NCBI GenBank assembly: GCA_002431975.1 | Contig: DJFA01000042.1 | Span: forward strand, 10,748-24,836 | From: Ruminococcus sp. UBA5884 | GTDB taxonomy: Bacteria > Bacillota > Clostridia > Oscillospirales > Ruminococcaceae | Length of the DNA: 14,089 bases | Reading direction: 5' to 3' | Shown: positions 6,337 to 11,079 of the stretch, in pieces | Layout of the letters: each line of letters opens with the position of its first letter | How positions within the stretch are numbered: the stretch's first letter is position 1 | Notes under the pieces: model-generated | Database searches by the model: none | Seen by the model: only the letters and a program-made list of their open reading frames with translations | What the model was told of the DNA's origin: nothing | Translations under genes and position numbers: made by a program

Positions 6337-8487
6337 ATGGAGATTAAAATTGCTCTTGCGGGCAACCCGAACTGCGGTAAAACAACGCTTTTCAATGCCC
6401 TGACAGGTTCAAATCAGTTTGTCGGCAACTGGCCCGGCGTTACTGTTGAAAAAAAGGAGGGTAAGCTCAAAGGTCACAAAGACGTAACTATTGTTGACCT
6501 TCCGGGTATCTACTCACTTTCACCTTATACTCTTGAAGAAGTAGTTGCAAGAAATTATCTTATAAGCGAACGTCCTGATGCAATACTCAATATCATTGAC
6601 GGTACTAACCTTGAAAGAAACCTCTATCTTACAACTCAGCTTGTTGAACTCGGAATACCTGTTGTTTGTGCTGTAAATATGATGGACGTTGTAAACAAAA
6701 ACGGCGACAAGATAAATATTTCACAGCTTGCAAAGGAACTCGGCTGTCAGGTAGTTGAAATATCTGCTCTTAAAGGAACAGGCATAAATGAAGCTTCAAG
6801 CAAGGCTATTGAAGCAGCAAGTGGCAAAAAGGCTGCAATTCCTCAGCATAGTTTTTGCGGCTGCGTTGAACACGCAATTGCTCATATCGAAGAAGAAGTA
6901 CTTCATGATATTCCTGAAGAACAGCAGAGATGGTACGCTATCAAGATTTTTGAACGTGATTCAAAAGTTCTTGAAATGCTTAAAATTTCAGATGCTCATA
7001 AGGCTCATATTGAAAATGATATCGTTTCAGCTGAAAATGAAATGGACGATGATTCAGAAAGTATTATCACCAATGAACGTTATATATACATAGGAACTAT
7101 CATTAAGGACTGCCTTAAAAAGAAAAACAGAGGTATGACTGTTTCAGATAAGATAGACAAGATTGTTACAAACCGCTGGGCTGCTCTTCCTATTTTCGCA
7201 GTTGTAATGTTTATTGTATACTATGTTTCAATAACAACAGTCGGCGGTTGGCTGACTGACTGGACAAATGATACGCTTTTCGGAGAATGGATATCTCCAG
7301 GAGCTCAGACTCTCCTTGAAAATATCGGCTGTGCAGACTGGCTTACAGGTCTTATAGTTGACGGTATTATCGGCGGTGTCGGTGCGGTTCTCGGATTCGT
7401 TCCTCAGATGCTTGTACTCTTTATATTCCTTGCATTCCTTGAATCATGCGGATATATGGCTCGTATCGCATTCGTAATGGACAGAATTTTCAGAAAATTC
7501 GGTCTTTCAGGAAAATCATTCATTCCTATGCTTATCGGTACAGGCTGCGGCGTTCCTGGAGTTATGGCAAGCCGTACAATCGAAAATGAACGTGACAGAA
7601 GAATGACTATTATGACAACAACATTTATTCCATGCGGTGCAAAACTCCCGATTATCGGTCTTATCGCAGGTGCTTTGTTTGACAATGCCGGATGGGTTGC
7701 AACTTCAGCTTACTTTATAGGCGTTGCAGCTATCATCGTTTCAGGTATCATGCTCAAGAAAACAAAGATGTTTGCCGGCGACCCTGCACCATTTGTTATG
7801 GAACTTCCTGCATACCATATGCCTACAGTGGGAAATGTTCTCCGTTCAATGTGGGAAAGAGGCTGGTCATTTATCAAGAAAGCCGGAACAGTTATCCTCC
7901 TTTCAGCAATTATTCTCTGGTTCTTACAGAGTTTTGGAGTAGAAAACGGCTCATTCGGAATGATTGATGACCTTGACAATTCAATACTTGCAAAAATCGG
8001 AAATATTATTGCTCCTCTTTTCATACCTCTCGGCTGGGGCGACTGGAAAGCTGCCGTTGCTACAGTTACAGGTCTTATCGCCAAGGAAAACGTTGTTGCA
8101 ACATTCGGAACACTCTTCCACTTCGGCGGTGAAGTTTCTGAAAACGGTGACGAAATCTGGGGACAGATGGCAACAACATTTACAGCACTTTCAGGTTATT
8201 CATTCCTTGTATTCAATCTTCTCTGTGCTCCGTGCTTCGCAGCAATGGGTGCTATCAAGCGTGAGATGAACAACGGCAAATGGACAGCATTCGCAATCCT
8301 TTATCAGTGCGGATTTGCATATGCAGTTTCATTGATGGTATATCAGTTCGGACTTCTCTTTACAGGCAGTGTAAATGTTATCGGACTCATTGCAGCTGTA
8401 ATAGTTCTTGCATTCATGATTTATATGCTCGTAAGACCTTACAAGGAAAGTGAAACACTTACCACAAAAGTTAAAGTCAAAGCATAA
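6337..8487 (+). CDS. feoB: Ferrous iron transport protein B (FeoB)
   Basis: FeoB is the GTPase-coupled inner-membrane transporter for Fe(II). I start at the ATG at 6337 (716 residues), with AAAGG 11 bases upstream; a TTG two codons earlier has slightly closer spacing. The N-terminal G domain shows G1 GNPNCGKT (9-16), G3 DLPG (54-57) and G4 NMMD (114-117), with ISALKGTG as G5. A helical GDI-like region follows to about residue 270. The first membrane helix starts near Trp281, and the C-terminal half is a polytopic membrane domain. It holds the conserved LESCGYMARIAFVMDR and GTGCGVPGVMASRT segments, the latter with the gate cysteine, and a second gate block, TTFIPCGAKLPII. The protein ends in a basic tail, and its length is normal for Clostridia. 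A strong terminator follows the stop by 13 bases. Confidence 0.97.
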   Translation: MEIKIALAGNPNCGKTTLFNALTGSNQFVGNWPGVTVEKKEGKLKGHKDVTIVDLPGIYSLSPYTLEEVVARNYLISERPDAILNIIDGTNLERNLYLTTQLVELGIPVVCAVNMMDVVNKNGDKINISQLAKELGCQVVEISALKGTGINEASSKAIEAASGKKAAIPQHSFCGCVEHAIAHIEEEVLHDIPEEQQRWYAIKIFERDSKVLEMLKISDAHKAHIENDIVSAENEMDDDSESIITNERYIYIGTIIKDCLKKKNRGMTVSDKIDKIVTNRWAALPIFAVVMFIVYYVSITTVGGWLTDWTNDTLFGEWISPGAQTLLENIGCADWLTGLIVDGIIGGVGAVLGFVPQMLVLFIFLAFLESCGYMARIAFVMDRIFRKFGLSGKSFIPMLIGTGCGVPGVMASRTIENERDRRMTIMTTTFIPCGAKLPIIGLIAGALFDNAGWVATSAYFIGVAAIIVSGIMLKKTKMFAGDPAPFVMELPAYHMPTVGNVLRSMWERGWSFIKKAGTVILLSAIILWFLQSFGVENGSFGMIDDLDNSILAKIGNIIAPLFIPLGWGDWKAAVATVTGLIAKENVVATFGTLFHFGGEVSENGDEIWGQMATTFTALSGYSFLVFNLLCAPCFAAMGAIKREMNNGKWTAFAILYQCGFAYAVSLMVYQFGLLFTGSVNVIGLIAAVIVLAFMIYMLVRPYKESETLTTKVKVKA

Positions 8488-8500
8488 ATATAAAGTCTAT

Positions 8501-8540
8501 GGCGGGCAGTTCTTACAGATAACTGCCCGCCTTTTATTTT
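8501..8540 (+). terminator. Rho-independent terminator after feoB
   Basis: A perfect 11-bp stem, GGCGGGCAGTT / AACTGCCCGCC, with a nine-base loop is followed by CTTTTATTTT-type T-rich sequence. It lies between feoB and two further plus-strand genes that have no obvious promoter, so it probably lowers rather than abolishes their expression. Confidence 0.85.
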
Positions 8541-8555
8541 GAGGAGGAAAATATT

Positions 8556-8732
8556 ATGATGGAGTTTCTTTCTGAAAATATCGCCACAATTATCGTGTGC
8601 ATACTTCTTATAGCAGTAGTTCTGCTTGTCATTTCAAAACTCAGAAAAGATAAAAAAGCCGGAAAATCTTCCTGCGGCTGTAAATGTGCAGGCTGTCCGA
8701 ATGCTTCTGTATGCCATGGCAAAAAACAATAA
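8556..8732 (+). CDS. FeoB-associated Cys-rich membrane protein
   Basis: This 58-residue protein has AGGAGG eight to nine bases before the ATG. Residues 8-27 form one hydrophobic helix (ATIIVCILLIAVVLLVIS). A basic linker, KLRKDKKAGK, follows, then a Cys-rich tail CGCKCAGCPNASVCH (40-54) with five cysteines. This layout matches the FeoB-associated Cys-rich membrane protein family (FeoB_associated), found next to feoB in Gram-positive anaerobes. By the positive-inside rule the basic linker and Cys tail face the cytoplasm, near the FeoB exit; a role in accepting or sensing Fe(II) is inference. It follows the feoB terminator by 15 bases and precedes the DtxR-like gene by 14. Confidence 0.88.
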   Translation: MMEFLSENIATIIVCILLIAVVLLVISKLRKDKKAGKSSCGCKCAGCPNASVCHGKKQ

Positions 8733-8746
8733 CGGAGGTTGACTGT

Positions 8747-9112
8747 ATGCTGACATATTCACAGAAAAAATACCTGTTTGCAATATATAAACTCGGTCAG
8801 AGCGGAAATATCGTCAAATCGGCAGATGTTGCGAAAATTGTAGGAGTAAGCAAGGCAAGCACTGTTACAATGACTCAGAAACTCTGCGAGAACGGTTATA
8901 TAATCAAAGAACCATACGGCAAGATATCTCTTACTGAAACAGGTATAAAGGAAGCCAATTCAATATTTATGAAGTGTATTGTAATACGTGAATTTCTGCA
9001 CACCCAGATTGGAATGGACGAAAAAACTGCTGATAATGATGCGGTTTCAATCGTAGCCAATATTTCTGAAAAAGGTGCGGACAAGATTACTGACTATATT
9101 CTTGCAAGATAA
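8747..9112 (+). CDS. DtxR/MntR-like winged-helix regulator, short, metal ligands not conserved
   Basis: The 121-residue protein starts at an ATG eight bases after GGAGG. Residues 3-66 form a winged helix-turn-helix of the DtxR/MntR type: YSQKKYLFAIYKL, then VKSADVAKIVGVSKASTVTMTQKL (recognition helix about 35-46), then the wing KEPYGKISLTETG. Residues 68-119 resemble the MntR dimerisation helices (FLHTQIGMDEKTADNDAVSIVANIS). There is no SH3-like third domain. Against Bacillus MntR as I recall it, the metal ligands D8, E11, H77, E99, E102 and H103 align with K8, F11, C77, V100, V103 and A104. It is thus a DNA-binding fold that probably does not sense metal in the usual site. As last gene of the feo locus it is the natural candidate to bind the GTTAG-type palindromes; that is inference. 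Confidence 0.8.
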   Translation: MLTYSQKKYLFAIYKLGQSGNIVKSADVAKIVGVSKASTVTMTQKLCENGYIIKEPYGKISLTETGIKEANSIFMKCIVIREFLHTQIGMDEKTADNDAVSIVANISEKGADKITDYILAR

Positions 9113-9160
9113 ACTGTTCTGTAGGGGAAATTCCTTGTTTTTAATCATAAAATTTTGTTG

Positions 9161-9191
9161 TTGAATTTGCGTTATTTTAACACAAATTCAA
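9161..9191. repeat. AT-rich inverted repeat downstream of the DtxR-like gene
   Basis: TTGAATTTG (9161-9169) and CAAATTCAA (9183-9191) are a perfect 9-bp inverted pair. It lies just outside repeat copy C and shares degenerate similarity with the outer flanks of copies A and B. It may therefore belong to the same element. The T-run after it is too poor for a terminator call. Confidence 0.5.
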
Positions 9192-9202
9192 TGGTTGTTA
9201 TT

Positions 9203-9274
9203 TGTAGGGGCGAACTGTGTTCGCCCGTTAGATTTACCGGAATTTCAGGCGGGCGAACACAGTTCGCCCCTACA
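9203..9274. repeat. Dispersed inverted-repeat element, copy C (complete)
   Basis: Two 25-base arms (9203-9227 and 9250-9274) are perfect reverse complements around a 22-base centre. Each arm also contains the smaller palindrome GGGCGAAC-N3-GTTCGCCC, so two folds are possible: one long hairpin or two short ones. There is no coding potential beyond a chance open frame. It is the reference copy for the family in this window and lies at a convergent gene junction. Confidence 0.9.
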
Positions 9275-9275
9275 G

Positions 9276-9320
9276 AAAAAAGAAGCTGTTCTGATTATCA
9301 TCAATCAGAACAGCTTTTTT
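9276..9320. terminator. Bidirectional terminator between the feo locus and flavodoxin operon
   Basis: A perfect 14-bp stem, AAGCTGTTCTGATT / AATCAGAACAGCTT (9283-9296 and 9303-9316), has a six-base loop. A T-run follows on the plus strand. An A-run at 9276-9281 gives a T-run on the minus strand. It therefore ends both converging transcripts. Confidence 0.9.
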
Positions 9321-9345
9321 AAGGGGATTTATAAGGATAAATCTC

Positions 9346-9753
9346 TTACTTGGAGAGTTCTTTGCCTATTTCAGTGCATTTTGCAAGGTCATCATCTGAA
9401 GGAGTTTCATTGACGATAAAACCTTCATCATTAAGCAGTACAGCACCGCTGTTTTTAACACGTTCTTCCCAGTTTCTCATCCATTCGCCGTCACCCCAGC
9501 CATAAGAGCCGAAAAGAGCAACTGTTTTTCCTGAAAGCTTGCTTTCAGCATCTGTGAAAAATGGTTCAAATTCATCTTCTTCAAGGACTTCAGCACCCAT
9601 TGCAGGGCAGCCAAATGCAATTTTGTCATAATCTTCGATATTTCCGCTGAATTCTGAGACAGTGAATATATCAGCTCCTGCACCTTCAGCGATTGCTTTT
9701 GCCATCATTTCGGTATTTCCTGTACCGCTCCAGTAGATTACTGCTGTTTTCAT
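9346..9753 (-). CDS. Flavodoxin (short chain)
   Basis: The 135-residue protein is a short-chain FMN flavodoxin, an electron carrier that can replace ferredoxin when iron is scarce. The N-terminal strand leads into the phosphate loop SGTGNTE (9-15). The 50s loop GCPAMGAEVLEED (48-60) supplies a Met beside the flavin. The 90s loop FGSYGWGDGEW (81-91), with Tyr84 and Trp86, is the other FMN-stacking segment. A strong AGGAGG ribosome site overlaps the stop of the DUF3793 gene 14 bases upstream, so the two are co-transcribed. Placement in an operon with iron-regulon-type palindromes supports an iron-starvation role. Its redox partner, for example pyruvate:ferredoxin oxidoreductase or hydrogenase, is not in the window. 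Confidence 0.93.
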   Translation of the reverse strand: MKTAVIYWSGTGNTEMMAKAIAEGAGADIFTVSEFSGNIEDYDKIAFGCPAMGAEVLEEDEFEPFFTDAESKLSGKTVALFGSYGWGDGEWMRNWEERVKNSGAVLLNDEGFIVNETPSDDDLAKCTEIGKELSK

Positions 9754-9767
9754 AAAAATAAAACCTC

Positions 9768-10340
9768 CTAAGATATTCTGAGTGCCTGATAGATATCAGC
9801 ACCTTCATTGAGTTTTCTGCATAAGAATTTTCTGCATCTGTCATAACTGGTAAATGTACGCTGAGCTGATTCGGCATTACCATAGACTTTCCAGCAACCG
9901 CAGAGCTTGAAATTTTCGCCTTTGTTTCTGATAAAGCCTTCTACGTCTTCAAGCGGATATCCGAGGAATATTCCTATCTCATGCGGAAAGCTGTCACAGC
10001 ATGAAATGCGGCTGCCGAGATACTCAAGACATTCATCAAGAGATGCATTCTTATCATATCCGCATTTTTCAAGCATGATACGCACATTTTTATCCTTTAT
10101 GCGTTCAGAGAGCATTTTTTTATTGTAAATCAGGATTCTTGCAAGCTTTTCACATCTGCAAAGAACCTTCATTTCAAGACCCTTTGAACAGACTTTTCTG
10201 TTAAAATACTCACAGTGTGCATCGATATCATATTCATCACATGAAAGTGAGATGAGATTTGCACATTTTATTCCGAGCAGAGTCGGGGCAGTATGAAAAG
10301 CAAGTTTCTGTCCGAAATTTATATATTCAGCTTCCGGCAT
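9768..10340 (-). CDS. DUF3793 family protein, Cys-rich
   Basis: This 190-residue protein of unknown function belongs to the DUF3793 family by its hallmark segments. These are HTAPTLLGIKCANLISLS (6-23 and on), FPHEIGIFLGYPLEDVEGFI (118-137) and LCGCWKVYGN (146-155), with a C-terminal Y-x2-C pattern. It has 14 cysteines (C26, 34, 43, 51, 61, 63, 93, 104, 114, 115, 147, 149, 169, 174), including CxC pairs at 61/63 and 147/149. There is no signal peptide or membrane helix, so it is cytoplasmic. AAGGAG lies 10 bases before the ATG, and a GTTAGC-N4-GCTAAT palindrome sits immediately upstream of that. The cysteines could bind Fe-S or metal; this is inference. Its neighbours suggest a job in iron limitation. 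Confidence 0.85.
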   Translation of the reverse strand: MPEAEYINFGQKLAFHTAPTLLGIKCANLISLSCDEYDIDAHCEYFNRKVCSKGLEMKVLCRCEKLARILIYNKKMLSERIKDKNVRIMLEKCGYDKNASLDECLEYLGSRISCCDSFPHEIGIFLGYPLEDVEGFIRNKGENFKLCGCWKVYGNAESAQRTFTSYDRCRKFLCRKLNEGADIYQALRIS

Positions 10341-10358
10341 TTATTATCAGCTCCTTCA

Positions 10359-10374
10359 ATTAGCATATGCTAAC
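10359..10374. promoter_or_regulatory. Iron-regulon-type palindrome, site 5 (between DUF2325 and DUF3793 genes)
   Basis: ATTAGCATATGCTAAC contains the perfect 14-base palindrome TTAGC-ATAT-GCTAA. It occupies the 48-base gap between two genes of the minus-strand operon, just before the DUF3793 ribosome site. A weak minus-strand -35 like TTGAAC lies inside the end of the DUF2325 gene, so an internal promoter is possible but not convincing. Confidence 0.65.
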
Positions 10375-10388
10375 CGATATTTAAAAAA

Positions 10389-10670
10389 TTATTTGCAGTA
10401 CTGTTCAAGAATGTTTTTGAGTGCTGTTGCACTTGCACTGTGGATTCTTGCAACAGGTATATCATATTTTTCAGACCTCTGATTGACACTGATTACCATT
10501 TTATGTGAACAGGTGTTTGTAAAAACAACCATAAGGTCAGGTGTTCCGAGTTTATTTTCAAAATCAGAAGGCATCTGTGTAAAAACCTTTGCCTTGCAGT
10601 TATATGCCTTGCAGATATCTTTATATCTGGTAGCCATGCGGTCATTTCCTCCGACAACTACTACACTCAT
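10389..10670 (-). CDS. DUF2325 family protein
   Basis: The 93-residue protein starts at the ATG 10 bases after AAGGAG; a start 15 codons earlier has no ribosome site. It is a DUF2325 protein: N-terminal strand SVVVVGGNDRMATRYKDICK, then CKAKVFTQMPS, and a central PDLMVVFTNTCSHKMV block. A conserved ARIHSASATALKNILE ending closes a small alpha/beta fold. Its molecular function is not known to me. It is the first gene of the minus-strand operon with DUF3793 and flavodoxin, directly behind a promoter and palindrome matching those of the feo operon. The invariant-looking His in TCSHKM and in RIHSAS, with Cys of TNTC, could form a metal or redox site; this is speculation. Confidence 0.85.
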   Translation of the reverse strand: MSVVVVGGNDRMATRYKDICKAYNCKAKVFTQMPSDFENKLGTPDLMVVFTNTCSHKMVISVNQRSEKYDIPVARIHSASATALKNILEQYCK

Positions 10671-10749
10671 AAATTGAAATCTCCTTTCAGTTTGAAATAC
10701 CGGCAGGTCTGCCATGAAAAAATCAGGATTTTTTATATCACTGACTGCA

Positions 10750-10765
10750 ATTAGCGTCTGCTAAC
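10750..10765. promoter_or_regulatory. Iron-regulon-type palindrome, site 6 (at start of flavodoxin operon)
   Basis: ATTAGCGTCTGCTAAC holds the perfect TTAGC-N4-GCTAA palindrome with a different centre (GTCT) from the other sites. The conserved part is thus the half-sites, as expected of a DNA operator. It begins seven bases downstream of the minus-strand -10 box, nearly the same geometry as at the feo promoter. Confidence 0.7.
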
Positions 10766-10772
10766 TGATAAC

Positions 10773-10802
10773 ATAATAGCATAAAAGACATGAGTTTGTC
10801 AA
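10773..10802 (-). promoter_or_regulatory. Sigma-A promoter of the DUF2325-DUF3793-flavodoxin operon
   Basis: On the minus strand TTGACA (10802-10797) and TATTAT (10778-10773) are separated by 18 bases. Both boxes are identical in sequence to those of the feo promoter. Predicted initiation is near 10766, at the edge of the palindrome. About 95 leader bases precede the DUF2325 ATG. Confidence 0.75.
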
Positions 10803-10941
10803 TTATAACTTTTAAAAAAATTTTTGTAATAATTTTTTTCCTTTTTCTGTTCTCATATGCTGTATATACTGATAACTTGTTATAAATATTTGTAGTTTGT
10901 TTATATTAATTATTAATACTGTACAAATAAAAAAATTATTC

Positions 10942-10971
10942 TTGACTGACTTAATATTAATGTGTTATAAT
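10942..10971 (+). promoter_or_regulatory. Sigma-A promoter of pflB
   Basis: TTGACT (10942-10947), an 18-base spacer and TATAAT (10966-10971) predict a start near 10978, giving a leader of about 100 bases. A second TATAAT at 11017-11022 has only a poor -35 (TTTAAA) and may be a minor start. It is embedded in a 9-base tandem repeat, TACTGTTAT twice (11002-11019). The rest of 10803-10940 is AT-rich with nothing I can name. Confidence 0.75.
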
Positions 10972-10972
10972 A

Positions 10973-10990
10973 TTGTTAAAGTTATAACAA
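10973..10990. promoter_or_regulatory. Candidate Rex operator at pflB
   Basis: TTGTTAAAGTTATAACAA matches the Rex consensus of Clostridia, TTGTTAA-N4-TTAACAA, at 13 of the 14 fixed positions. It begins one base after the -10 box and covers the predicted start. Rex leaves DNA when NADH rises, so this would derepress pyruvate formate-lyase in a reduced cell. Confidence 0.6.
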
Positions 10991-11079
10991 TACTTTAAAT
11001 GTACTGTTATTACTGTTATAATGTGTGCTTATATCATTTTTTTAAGTGAAGCAATCTAAAAAACGGAGGAATTCAAATT

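Noticed and set aside
6788..8269. Alternative-frame plus-strand and antisense frames inside feoB
   Set aside because: They lie wholly within a convincing full-length FeoB and translate to low-complexity, unrecognisable sequence.
1..9274. Possible CRISPR array from the recurring palindromic repeats
   Set aside because: The copies are thousands of bases apart, in different orientations, with no regular spacers and no cas genes.
9195..9413. 72-codon plus-strand frame across repeat copy C and the terminator
   Set aside because: It translates a palindromic repeat and a terminator hairpin and runs into the antisense of flavodoxin; it has no ribosome site.
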